Shown: positions 1 to 5,957, counted from the stretch's first letter. The stretch is 6,589 nt of DNA from Thermococcaceae archaeon (GCA_027064745.1 JAMOPD010000285.1:1-6589); one strand, 5' to 3'. Translations and numbers: made by a program. Notes: generated by a model not told the origin, from the letters alone.

Positions 1-225
1 CACAGGGGGTAGCCGGGCAGCTACGCCGTGTCCGATAAGGCCTGAAAGCATCTAAGGCCGAAGCGGTCCCCGAAAATAGGCGGCCACTCCCAGGCGCAGG
101 GGGTCGGGCGACCGGTCCTTTGCCTGGGACGAGGGCTCGGGAAGAAGACCCGTTTAATAGGGCGGGGGTGTAAGCGGGAAGGGAAACCGACCCGTTTAGC
201 CTGCCGCTCCTAACAGCCCGAGGTT
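1..225 (+). rRNA. 23S ribosomal RNA, 3' end (partial)
   Basis: This is the last part of domain VI of the large-subunit rRNA; the 5' part lies outside the window. The conserved stretch around 34-54 (GATAAGGCCTGAAAGCATC) matches the universal segment near the 3' end of 23S rRNA, and the later GTGTAAGCGGGAAGGG block (168-183) corresponds to the bacterial GTGTAAGCGCAGCGATGCG region. The segment is very GC-rich compared with the protein genes that follow, as expected for stable RNA of a hyperthermophile. The mature 3' end is placed near 223-226 by aligning CTAACAGCCCGAGG by eye with the bacterial CTAATGAACCGTGAGG end; an error of some bases is likely. No 5S rRNA or tRNA follows, which fits the unlinked 5S genes known in Thermococcales. 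Confidence 0.95.
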
Positions 226-284
226 TCTACCCTCGAAATGAGGGCTGGGCATTTGATAGGTCAATCCGCCTATGCACGGCCCTC
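214..284 (+). other. Structured 23S rRNA trailer (likely pre-rRNA processing region)
   Basis: Several complementary segments can be read directly. CAGCCC (214-219, at the end of the mature rRNA) matches GGGCTG (242-247). CCCTC (230-234) pairs with GAGGG (240-244) around a GAAAT loop, and CGAGG (219-223) could instead pair with CCTCG (231-235). GAGGGC (240-245) can pair with GCCCTC (279-284), enclosing an ATAGG/CCTAT stem (256-260/269-273). These pairings exclude one another, as in a trailer that refolds during maturation. Archaeal pre-23S is normally cut at a bulge-helix-bulge in a stem formed with the 5' leader, which is not in this window, so the processing role is inferred. Confidence 0.5.
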
Positions 285-289
285 AAGAA

Positions 290-300
290 TTATCTTTTCT
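290..300 (+). terminator. T-rich stop signal of the rRNA operon
   Basis: TTATCTTTTCT lies just after the trailer stem (279-284) and before the separate promoter of the next gene. Archaeal RNA polymerase terminates on T-rich tracts without requiring a hairpin. This is a sequence-pattern call only. Confidence 0.45.
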
Positions 301-335
301 ACGAGAGATTCCAAGATTTTGTGCTAAGTAAGATA

Positions 336-345
336 GTTTTATAGG
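336..345 (+). promoter_or_regulatory. TATA box for the HAD phosphatase-DUF366 operon
   Basis: GTTTTATAGG includes a good archaeal box A (TTTTATA, 337-343). It lies 38 bp from its first T to the ATG at 375. The expected start site, about 25 bp downstream of the box centre, falls near 365 and gives a leader of about 10 nt containing the GGTGG (366-370) ribosome binding site. The same spacing recurs at the other promoters in the window. Confidence 0.6.
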
Positions 346-374
346 TTACTTCCATAATTTGTTAGGGTGGTTAA

Positions 375-848
375 ATGAAGCTGTTGATTTTAGATTTGGA
401 TGGCACTTTATGGGATCATGAGGACGCTTCTCAGCTTGTACCACCTTTTGAAGTTCATGACGATACTGTGATTGATGCCTATGGTAATGAGCTTTCACTG
501 TTCCCAGGCGTTAGAGAATTCCTAAACTGGGCAAAGGATAAGTTCATCCTAAGTATAGCAAGCTGGAATATGGAAGAACTTGTTAGACCAATTCTTGAAG
601 CTCTTAGGCTCTGGGATTATTTTATCTTTCCCAAAATTGAGAACCACCCAGACAAGGCAAGCATGATTTCAAGAACAGTTGAACAACTCAGGAGTATAGG
701 ATATGAAATTGATGAAATAATTTATATCGACGACAGAACGCTCCATATTGAGAGCATAAAGGAAGAAATCCCAGATGTCAAGTTCATTCAAATGTGGGTT
801 GATGTAAAAAGTTTTGAAGAGCTGAAAAAAGTCTTGGAGGGTTTATGA
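375..848 (+). CDS. HAD-superfamily phosphatase, magnesium-dependent phosphatase-1 (MDP-1) type
   Basis: A 157-residue soluble protein of the HAD hydrolase superfamily, closest to the MDP-1/acid-phosphatase-like (HAD-IIIC) group. Motif I is DLDGTLW at 7-13: D7 would be the nucleophile, D9 the acid/base, and W13 is typical of MDP-1. Motif II is probably S63 in SIASWN (60-65). The motif III lysine is probably K94 (HPDK) or K87, and motif IV is the acidic pair D119-D120 in IYIDD. The length suits the compact MDP-1 fold with only a short insert after motif I. Family members remove phosphate from small molecules or phosphoprotein with Mg2+; the substrate here cannot be told. The ATG follows GGTGG (366-370) and places motif I at the usual distance. 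The stop overlaps the start of the DUF366 gene, so the two are co-transcribed and probably translationally coupled. Confidence 0.87.
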   Translation: MKLLILDLDGTLWDHEDASQLVPPFEVHDDTVIDAYGNELSLFPGVREFLNWAKDKFILSIASWNMEELVRPILEALRLWDYFIFPKIENHPDKASMISRTVEQLRSIGYEIDEIIYIDDRTLHIESIKEEIPDVKFIQMWVDVKSFEELKKVLEGL

Positions 849-1414
849 TGGAACTTCTGGTTGTTAAAGACAAAAGAATTGATTACGAGGGCTCCGCAAT
901 AAGAAGCCACTGGGCTTATAGGAATTTTGGGATTCTTGGAAACTCCATAGTTGTTTTTAGGGGTAAGTGTGACGTGAAAGTCGAGGAAATGATTGACATA
1001 GAGGATTTAAGGGCGAGCAAGGAAATCAAAAGCGATGACATGATCCATTACATCATTGAAGTCTTCGACCTTGTAAATACGCTCTTCGCATCAACACTCC
1101 AGAAGCTCTTCATAGCGAGGCTCTGCGAGCTTTTGACTGAATACGGCGTGAAGACTGAGAGAGAGGGCGATGACATATATGTGAATGGAGAAAAGCTGAG
1201 CATTTCGATAGCTACAGTTTCACCCGTTAGTATTAAAATCCACATTGGGATAAACGTGGAAGCGAAGGGAATTCCGGAGGATGTGAATGCCATCGGTCTG
1301 AAGGAGCTCGGCATAACGGATGTAGAGGGCTTCATGGAGAGAAGCGGAAAGACTCTGATTGAGGAGTTTAACAAGATAAAGAAGGACAGCCTGAAGGTCA
1401 GGTGGGCTCAGTAG
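845..1414 (+). CDS. DUF366 family protein, likely with a biotin/lipoate-ligase-like fold
   Basis: A 189-residue soluble protein that I recognise as DUF366, a mainly archaeal family of unknown function; the length is normal for it. The N-terminal half carries the characteristic RSHWAYRNFGI (20-30) and VVFRGKCDV (36-44) segments. Residues 109-118 (DDIYVNGEKL), followed by HIGINVE (133-139), look like the biotin protein ligase core, where NDIYV-G-K leads to GIGINV; K117 would sit where the ligase lysine lies. From memory, a Pyrococcus member was placed structurally with class II aaRS/biotin synthetase folds, but I cannot verify this here. The GRGR-type biotin-binding loop is not visible, so ligase activity should not be assumed. 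The start lies in ATGATGA: the ATG at 845 overlaps the upstream gene by 4 bp, and the ATG at 848 by 1 bp. GGAGG (836-840) is 4 nt from the first and 7 nt from the second, so 848 may be the true start. Confidence 0.87.
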   Translation: MMELLVVKDKRIDYEGSAIRSHWAYRNFGILGNSIVVFRGKCDVKVEEMIDIEDLRASKEIKSDDMIHYIIEVFDLVNTLFASTLQKLFIARLCELLTEYGVKTEREGDDIYVNGEKLSISIATVSPVSIKIHIGINVEAKGIPEDVNAIGLKELGITDVEGFMERSGKTLIEEFNKIKKDSLKVRWAQ

Positions 1415-2013
1415 AAGAGAAAGAGAAGGGTTCCCACAAGTGGAACTGCTAAATTATCATCGAGATATGGCTGGTATTCAGCGAGCATTAAAATTCCTGC
1501 CCATACTATTTTTCCTATCATCTTAGTGTCAAGGAGCAGAGATGCTATCACGATTGCAGTTATCATATACCCAAGGCTCCCTGTCCAATGCTTCTTTAGC
1601 TTTACATTGAAGCCGTGTTTCTGGAAATAGAAATGTCTTATAACCCCTGTAACGCCATCGCTTACTGCCATCGCTAAAAGCAATGCGGTTGCATATTCTA
1701 TCGGCAGAATCATTGGGATAACAGATGCCGAAAAAGCAAAGAAAACCTCTCCATAGTTGTGCTTTATCTGATACCACGAAAACTCTTTTCTGCTCAGATG
1801 CGGCCATAACTGGAAAACTCCAAAGATAAAAGCAGCTACAGCAAAAACTTCCTTGGGGATGTGTTGCTGATAGTAAAAGATAATTGATGGAACGATGCTG
1901 AAGTGTATAATTTTGCGGTTTATCCATGCATACCTTTCACCGAAATGCTTTGTGAGTGCTATAGCAGATATGATGAAGGATGCGGCTATTATGACGTAAC
2001 CTATCAGATTCAT
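1408..2013 (-). CDS. CTP-dependent polyprenol kinase family (dolichol/phytol kinase-like) membrane protein
   Basis: A 201-residue integral membrane protein with about six or seven hydrophobic segments and little hydrophilic tail. Family signatures are R33-K34 with H37 near the second segment (RKIIHF), SDGVTG (118-123, D119), a basic loop ending KKHWTGS (140-146), E179, and the C-terminal DDN (185-187) with P191. This pattern is that of the dolichol kinase, DGK1 and VTE5 group, relatives of phosphatidate cytidylyltransferase that phosphorylate membrane alcohols with CTP. In an archaeon, plausible substrates are dolichol (the N-glycan carrier) or geranylgeraniol released from lipids; the sequence does not decide. 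The ATG at 2013 is preferred because GGTGG (2023-2019) precedes it by 5 nt. An in-frame GTG at 2022 lies inside that site and has no Shine-Dalgarno of its own. The 3' end overlaps the convergent DUF366 gene by 7 bp. Confidence 0.83.
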   Translation of the reverse strand: MNLIGYVIIAASFIISAIALTKHFGERYAWINRKIIHFSIVPSIIFYYQQHIPKEVFAVAAFIFGVFQLWPHLSRKEFSWYQIKHNYGEVFFAFSASVIPMILPIEYATALLLAMAVSDGVTGVIRHFYFQKHGFNVKLKKHWTGSLGYMITAIVIASLLLDTKMIGKIVWAGILMLAEYQPYLDDNLAVPLVGTLLFLFY

Positions 2014-2043
2014 GTGTTCCACCGAGATTAAAAATGAAAAATC

Positions 2044-2051
2044 ATTAATAT
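2044..2051 (-). promoter_or_regulatory. TATA box for the polyprenol kinase gene
   Basis: On the minus strand, ATATTAAT (2051 down to 2044) lies 38 nt from the ATG at 2013. A start about 25 nt downstream of its centre falls near 2022-2023, giving a leader of about 10 nt that begins at the GGTGG site. This supports the ATG at 2013 over the GTG at 2022. The match to the box is moderate. Confidence 0.45.
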
Positions 2052-2264
2052 GCCTTTCGCTTAGTGACTTACTTTATTTCACTAACTGCCGAAACTCGAG
2101 TGCAATTCCATATCCGGATATAAAGTATCATATCATCACTTCTGATTCTCATGGTTTTCTGTTACATGATTTTAGACCGTTTTCAATCCTATTGGTATTC
2201 CAGCGTTTGTATGATACTTAAGATACTGTTGGACTTGAGTGATTTATAAGCGGGATGCTCAAAG
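2052..2264. other. Intergenic region with inverted repeats between divergent genes
   Basis: About 210 bp between the two divergent promoters hold no convincing gene. Three dyads can be read. TTAGTGA (2061-2067) pairs with TCACTAA (2079-2085) across an 11-nt loop. ATATCCGGATAT (2110-2121) is a perfect 12-bp palindrome. AAGTATCATA (2123-2132) is the reverse complement of TATGATACTT (2210-2219), 77 nt away. There is also a short direct repeat, GATACT, at 2213 and 2222. A TTTATAA at 2243-2249 could be a second, upstream TATA box for lysS. The rest is AT-rich with no recognised motif. A regulatory role is possible but not shown. Confidence 0.5.
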
Positions 2265-2272
2265 TTTAAAAA
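2262..2272 (+). promoter_or_regulatory. TATA box for lysS
   Basis: TTTAAAAA (2265-2272), preceded by the purine-rich AAAG expected of a BRE, lies 41 bp upstream of the ATG at 2306. The predicted start near 2292 gives a leader of about 14 nt beginning at the GGAGG (2294-2298). An alternative TTTATAA at 2243-2249 would give a leader of about 35 nt; the nearer box fits the spacing of the other genes better. Confidence 0.55.
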
Positions 2273-2305
2273 GCATGCTGTAAATTAGATGCTGGAGGGT
2301 CAGAT

Positions 2306-3886
2306 ATGGTTCATTGGGCTGATTATGTTGCTGAAAAGATTATCAAGGAGCGTGGAGATAAGGAAGAATACGTAGTTGAGAGTGGGATAACGCCCAGCGG
2401 TTATGTTCACATAGGAAATTTTCGTGAGGTCTTTACCGCATACATAGTTGGACATGCTTTGAGGGATAGAGGGAAAAAGGTGCGCCACATACATATGTGG
2501 GACGACTATGACAGGTTTAGAAAGGTTCCAAAAAATGTTCCTGCTGAATGGAGGGAATACCTCACAATGCCTGTTGGAGAAGTTCCAGATCCATGGGGCT
2601 GTCATAAGAGCTACGGTGATCACTTTATGAGCCTTTTTGAGAGTGAGGTTGAGAAGCTTGGGATTGAAGTTGATTTTCTCCATGCTAGGGAGCTCTATAA
2701 AAAAGGAGAATATGCTGAGGAGGTTAAAAGGGCCCTTGAGAAGCGTGATGAAATAAAAGCCATCCTTGATGAGTTCCGCGACAGGGCAAAACAACCGCAT
2801 CTTGAGGAAAGCTGGCAACCTGTTCAGATCTATTGTCCAAAATGCCGGAAAGAGGCGGATTTTGTTCAGTGGAATGGTGAATGGAAGATAAAATATAAAT
2901 GTCCCCACTGTGGAAGTGAAGGTGAGACTGACATAAGGGAAGGTAATGTAAAGCTCCGTTGGCGTGTTGACTGGCCCATGCGTTGGGCACACTTTAAGGT
3001 TGATTTTGAACCTGCTGGAAAGGATCACTTAGCTGCCGGAAGTTCCTACGATACGGGTAGGGTGATAGTTGAAAAAGTCTTTGGCTGGCCTGCACCTATA
3101 GACCTAATGTACGAGTTCGTTGGGATAAAAGGACAGAAGGGCAAGATGAGCGGATCGAAGGGTAATGTAATACTTTTAAGCGACCTCTACAAGGTTATGG
3201 AACCCGGGCTTGTTAGGTTTCTCTATGCCAGCCACAGACCCAACAAGGAGTTGAAAATTGACCTCGGTCAGGGATTGCTCAATCTCTACGACGAGTTCGA
3301 TAAAGTGGAGCGCATATACTTTGGTTTGGAAGAAGCTAAGAATCCTGAGGAAGAGGAGGAGCTCAAGAGAACCTACGAGCTTTCAATGCCCTCTCTACCT
3401 AAAAGGCTCATTGCTCAGGCGCCATTCAGGTTCCTTGTAACCCTCGTTCAAATGCCTCATCTCGATGAAGCCGGAATAATTGAGGTTCTTAAGAAGCAGG
3501 GTCATGTTCCTGAAGAACTCAGTGATGAGGATGTTGAGAGAATAAGACTCCGTATTCGCCTCGCTAAAAATTGGGTGAGAGAATATGCGCCCGAGAACGT
3601 TAAATTCTCACTTCTTACAACAGCTCCTGAAGTTAAACTTAAACCTGAAATTGAGGAAGCTCTTGAGGAAGTTGCATGCTGGCTCGAAAACAGGGAAAGC
3701 TTTGTCATTGATGAATTTAACAACATTCTATTTGAAGCCGCAAAGAAGAGGGGAATAGCAAGCAGGGAGTGGTTCAGGATTCTCTATAGGCTATTCATAG
3801 GCAAGGATAGAGGTCCGAGACTGGCTTCATTCCTTGGTGCCCTTGATAAGGAATTTGTAATAAAACGGCTTCGCAGAGAAGCATGA
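2306..3886 (+). CDS. lysS: Lysyl-tRNA synthetase, class I (archaeal type)
   Basis: A cytoplasmic enzyme of 526 residues that charges tRNA-Lys with lysine using ATP. It is the class I (Rossmann-fold) LysRS found in most archaea and a few bacteria, unrelated to the common class II LysRS. The class I signatures are present: HIGN at 35-38 (within GYVHIGNF) and KMSGSKG at 280-286. Between them lies a zinc-ribbon-like insert with CPKC (C177, C180) and CPHC (C199, C202). The remainder from about 325 to 526 is the charged, helical C-terminal region that recognises the anticodon. The length is typical and the frame is intact. The ATG is set by GGAGG (2294-2298) with a 7-nt spacer. The gene has its own promoter and a T-rich stop signal, so it appears monocistronic. 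Confidence in function is very high. Confidence 0.97.
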   Translation: MVHWADYVAEKIIKERGDKEEYVVESGITPSGYVHIGNFREVFTAYIVGHALRDRGKKVRHIHMWDDYDRFRKVPKNVPAEWREYLTMPVGEVPDPWGCHKSYGDHFMSLFESEVEKLGIEVDFLHARELYKKGEYAEEVKRALEKRDEIKAILDEFRDRAKQPHLEESWQPVQIYCPKCRKEADFVQWNGEWKIKYKCPHCGSEGETDIREGNVKLRWRVDWPMRWAHFKVDFEPAGKDHLAAGSSYDTGRVIVEKVFGWPAPIDLMYEFVGIKGQKGKMSGSKGNVILLSDLYKVMEPGLVRFLYASHRPNKELKIDLGQGLLNLYDEFDKVERIYFGLEEAKNPEEEEELKRTYELSMPSLPKRLIAQAPFRFLVTLVQMPHLDEAGIIEVLKKQGHVPEELSDEDVERIRLRIRLAKNWVREYAPENVKFSLLTTAPEVKLKPEIEEALEEVACWLENRESFVIDEFNNILFEAAKKRGIASREWFRILYRLFIGKDRGPRLASFLGALDKEFVIKRLRREA

Positions 3887-3899
3887 TTTTCTTTTATTT
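3887..3899 (+). terminator. T-rich terminator after lysS
   Basis: TTTTCTTTTATTT begins directly after the lysS stop codon, with 10 of 13 bases T. It ends just before the next promoter. This is the usual form of an archaeal intrinsic stop. Confidence 0.6.
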
Positions 3900-3906
3900 G
3901 AGAAGC

Positions 3907-3914
3907 CTTAAATA
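3907..3914 (+). promoter_or_regulatory. TATA box for the guanine deaminase gene
   Basis: CTTAAATA lies 39 bp upstream of the ATG at 3946. The predicted start, near 3935, coincides with the AGGTG ribosome binding site (3935-3939), so the leader would be about 11 nt. Confidence 0.55.
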
Positions 3915-3945
3915 TGATTCCCACATATTAATTTAGGTGCTCCTT

Positions 3946-5175
3946 ATGAGGATTAGAATATATAAAGGTAGAATCCTCAGCTTCGAAAGCCCTTCCACAG
4001 TGAATGAATACAGATACATGGTTGTGCGTGAGGATGGAAGAATTTTGGAGCTTTCAAACGAAATCCCAGTAAGAAAAGGGGAAGTTGTTGATTATTCAGA
4101 CTATTTAATCCTTCCTGGATTCATAGATACTCATATCCATCTTCCTCAGTTTTATCAAAGGGCTAAAATAAATAACTCTCTACTCGATTGGCTTGAAAAA
4201 TACATTTTTCCTGCCGAGATGAAGTTCTCTGATTCAGAATTTGCAAGAAAAGCTTCAAAAGAATTCTTTGCTGAACTTTTGAGGAATGGAACAACAACAG
4301 CTGTTGTCTATTCTTCACCCCATAAAGAGGCAACTGAAATAGCTTTTCAGGAAGCAGAGAAGAGTGGAATTAGGGCAGTTATTGGACAGGTTTTAATGGA
4401 TCGGAACGGTCCAGAAGAGCTTTTGATAACTCCGGAGAAGGCCACAAAAGATATCCGGGAAGTTGCTTCTCGATGGCATGGTTCTGATGACAGATTGTTC
4501 TATGCGGTGACACCACGTTTTGCTGTTAGTTGCACAATGGAGTTGATGAAGAGAGCAGCTCAAACTGCAAAAGAACTGGACTTGTATATCCAAACTCACC
4601 TGTCTGAGCAGGTTGGAGAAATTGAAGTCGTTAAACAGCTCTTCCCAGATATACCAACTTATACTGAGGTCTATGACAGAGCAGGTCTTTTGAGTGAGAA
4701 AACAATTGTAGCACATGCCATTCACCTCAGCGATTATGAGAGAGAACTCCTTGCAAAAAGGGGAACAAAAATAGCACATTGCCCATCTTCAAACTTTTTC
4801 CTCCACAGTGGGGTGATGAACTTAAGGAAACAGGAAAAATTCGAATTAAAAATCTCCCTTGGCTCTGATGTTGCTGCAGGACCTTTCCTCTCAATGCTTG
4901 AAGTTCTCAGGGATGCGTATTATGCTAATGCAATGACTCCTAGAAAAGCTTTTTATCTCCTAACGATGGGAGGAGCAAAAGCTCTTGGGATGGAAGACAG
5001 GATAGGTAACTTTGAAGTTGGAAAGGAGGCGGATTTTGTGGTGCTGGAGCTGGAACCACTGGCATCTATTAATGATGACATAGATGAAATTCTCTCCAAG
5101 CTCATGATTCTTGGAGATGAGAGAAATGTTATAGCGACATATGTTAGGGGCCATGCTCTCTGGCCACAGCGTTAG
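3946..5175 (+). CDS. guaD: Guanine deaminase-like amidohydrolase
   Basis: A 409-residue cytoplasmic metal-dependent amidohydrolase, likely converting guanine to xanthine and ammonia in purine salvage or catabolism. A short N-terminal beta segment leads into PGFIDTHIH (57-65) with metal ligands H63 and H65. Further signatures are TPRFAVSC (189-196), THLSE (217-221, H218 ligand, E221), AHAIHLSD (256-263, H257), HCPSSNFFLHSG (278-289) and LGSDVAAG (305-312, D308). The PRF-SC, THLSE and CPSSN-F-SG set is characteristic of guanine deaminase within the chlorohydrolase/deaminase group. The length is a little short for the family but all catalytic elements are present. The ATG at 3946 is preferred: AGGTG (3935-3939) precedes it by 6 nt, while the in-frame GTG at 3937 lies inside that site. 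A related deaminase (8-oxoguanine or another purine) remains possible. Confidence 0.85.
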   Translation: MRIRIYKGRILSFESPSTVNEYRYMVVREDGRILELSNEIPVRKGEVVDYSDYLILPGFIDTHIHLPQFYQRAKINNSLLDWLEKYIFPAEMKFSDSEFARKASKEFFAELLRNGTTTAVVYSSPHKEATEIAFQEAEKSGIRAVIGQVLMDRNGPEELLITPEKATKDIREVASRWHGSDDRLFYAVTPRFAVSCTMELMKRAAQTAKELDLYIQTHLSEQVGEIEVVKQLFPDIPTYTEVYDRAGLLSEKTIVAHAIHLSDYERELLAKRGTKIAHCPSSNFFLHSGVMNLRKQEKFELKISLGSDVAAGPFLSMLEVLRDAYYANAMTPRKAFYLLTMGGAKALGMEDRIGNFEVGKEADFVVLELEPLASINDDIDEILSKLMILGDERNVIATYVRGHALWPQR

Positions 5176-5216
5176 ACAATTGAAGAGCATGTGACGATTT
5201 TGGTATTCGATAACTG

Positions 5217-5233
5217 TTTCTTTCAACCTTTAA
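5217..5233 (+). terminator. Possible T/C-rich stop signal after the guanine deaminase gene
   Basis: TTTCTTTCAACCTTTAA is the first strongly pyrimidine-rich stretch after the stop codon, about 45 nt downstream. It is weaker than the other T tracts, and the hairpin at 5275-5314 is an alternative end point. Confidence 0.3.
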
Positions 5234-5245
5234 CTTTCAACTAAG

Positions 5246-5324
5246 CCTGTTATCTCGGCACTATCTTTCTTGGAATACTGTCAGGAGTCAGTTCACAGGT
5301 TATCCTGACAGTATCTTTCTTGGA
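5246..5324. repeat. Direct repeats of 50-bp period with an internal 12-bp inverted repeat
   Basis: Two copies of a 29-bp unit start at 5246 and 5296 and match at 23 of 29 positions, counted by eye. Their last 13 bases, TATCTTTCTTGGA (5262-5274 and 5312-5324), are identical. Between the two cores, ATACTGTCAGGA (5275-5286) is the perfect reverse complement of TCCTGACAGTAT (5303-5314), with a 16-nt loop. The right arm forms part of the second direct copy. The structure ends 10 bp before the iorB TATA box. It could be a hairpin followed by the pyrimidine-rich CTTTCTT (5315-5321), paired regulator sites, or a diverged tandem duplication. Confidence 0.7.
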
Positions 5325-5333
5325 GGCTTAATC

Positions 5334-5341
5334 TTTAAAAA
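5334..5341 (+). promoter_or_regulatory. TATA box for iorB
   Basis: TTTAAAAA, identical to the lysS box, lies 39 bp upstream of the ATG at 5373. The expected start near 5362 gives an 11-nt leader starting at the GGTGG site (5363-5367). An upstream position within about 10 bp of the repeat structure would allow a bound regulator to affect this promoter. Confidence 0.55.
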
Positions 5342-5372
5342 TGTCAAAATGTTATAGCTTTCGGTGGTTGAA

Positions 5373-5957
5373 ATGGAGTTCAACTTGATAATTACCGGTG
5401 TTGGAGGTCAGGGGGGCTTAACTCTCTCACGTATAGTTGGTAATGCTGCCATGAAAGAGGGTTATAATGTCAGAATTGGTGAAACTCTTGGAATGAGTCA
5501 GCGCTATGGAAGTGTTCTCAGCTATCTGCGCTTTGGAGAGGAAGTTTATTCACCACTTATTGAAGAAGGAAATGCTGATCTTATGCTTGCTCTTGAGCCA
5601 GCTGAAGCCCTCAGAAATGCCAGTTTTCTAGGAAGGAGAAGTTATGTTGTTGTAAATGCATATCCAATTCATACGGCAACAACACTCGTCGGAAAAGAAA
5701 AATATCCTGATTTGGAGGAGATTGAGATGGCTTTGGGCAGAATATGCCCAGTCGACATGAGGAATTTCCAGGAAGAAGCGGATAAAATCAATCCGAGAAC
5801 GCTTGGTGTTATCATGCTTGGCTATGCCTATGGAAAAGGATTAATTCCCCTTAAAAAGAAAAGTCTCTATGAGGGGATAAAGGAAACTTTACGGGAAAAA
5901 TTGTGGGATATAAATTTCAGAGCTCTAGAGAGGGGCGTTGAACTCGTCAACGAATGA
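5373..5957 (+). CDS. iorB: Indolepyruvate:ferredoxin oxidoreductase, beta subunit
   Basis: A 194-residue cytoplasmic protein, the small subunit of the enzyme that oxidises aryl pyruvates (from Trp, Phe, Tyr) to aryl-acetyl-CoA with CoA and ferredoxin. It belongs to the pyruvate/ketoisovalerate oxidoreductase gamma-domain family. GVGGQGG (9-15) near the N terminus is the family glycine-rich motif, followed by the typical ETLGMSQRYGSV segment (about 37-48) and the LALEPAEALR block (72-81). The length is normal. The TPP and iron-sulfur sites belong to IorA, whose gene is usually adjacent but is on neither side here. The ATG at 5373 is preferred: GGTGG (5363-5367) precedes it by 5 nt, and the in-frame GTG at 5364 lies inside that site. 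The gene has its own promoter and T-rich terminator. It could be a paralogue serving another 2-oxoacid oxidoreductase. Confidence 0.9.
   Translation: MEFNLIITGVGGQGGLTLSRIVGNAAMKEGYNVRIGETLGMSQRYGSVLSYLRFGEEVYSPLIEEGNADLMLALEPAEALRNASFLGRRSYVVVNAYPIHTATTLVGKEKYPDLEEIEMALGRICPVDMRNFQEEADKINPRTLGVIMLGYAYGKGLIPLKKKSLYEGIKETLREKLWDINFRALERGVELVNE

Noticed and set aside
226..374. Possible 5S rRNA or tRNA gene downstream of 23S rRNA
   Set aside because: No 5S core or tRNA cloverleaf with a TTCGA-type arm could be read; the space is filled by trailer stems, a T tract and the next promoter.
2133..2139. GTGATGA on the minus strand, a perfect C box for a C/D guide RNA
   Set aside because: No CTGA D box follows within the usual 50-70 nt on that strand and no internal C'/D' pair can be read, so the 7-base match is likely chance.
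2181..2193. TTTCAATCCTATT, similar to part of a Thermococcales CRISPR repeat end
   Set aside because: The likeness covers only about 13 AT-rich bases, the rest of a repeat does not follow, and no second copy or spacer pattern is present.
2012..2221. A 69-codon open frame on the plus strand in the lysS upstream region
   Set aside because: It begins antisense to the first codons of the polyprenol kinase gene, has no Shine-Dalgarno or TATA box at proper spacing, and its translation is cysteine- and serine-rich with no recognisable domain.
2300..3028. A long open frame on the minus strand opposite lysS
   Set aside because: It is antisense to the conserved LysRS coding sequence, lacks a ribosome binding site and encodes no recognisable protein; it is a shadow of codon use.
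5176..5372. Possible SurR or sugar-regulator binding site upstream of iorB
   Set aside because: Neither GTT-N3-AAC nor TATCAC-N5-GTGATA occurs as a full motif; only partial pieces such as GTTATC are present.
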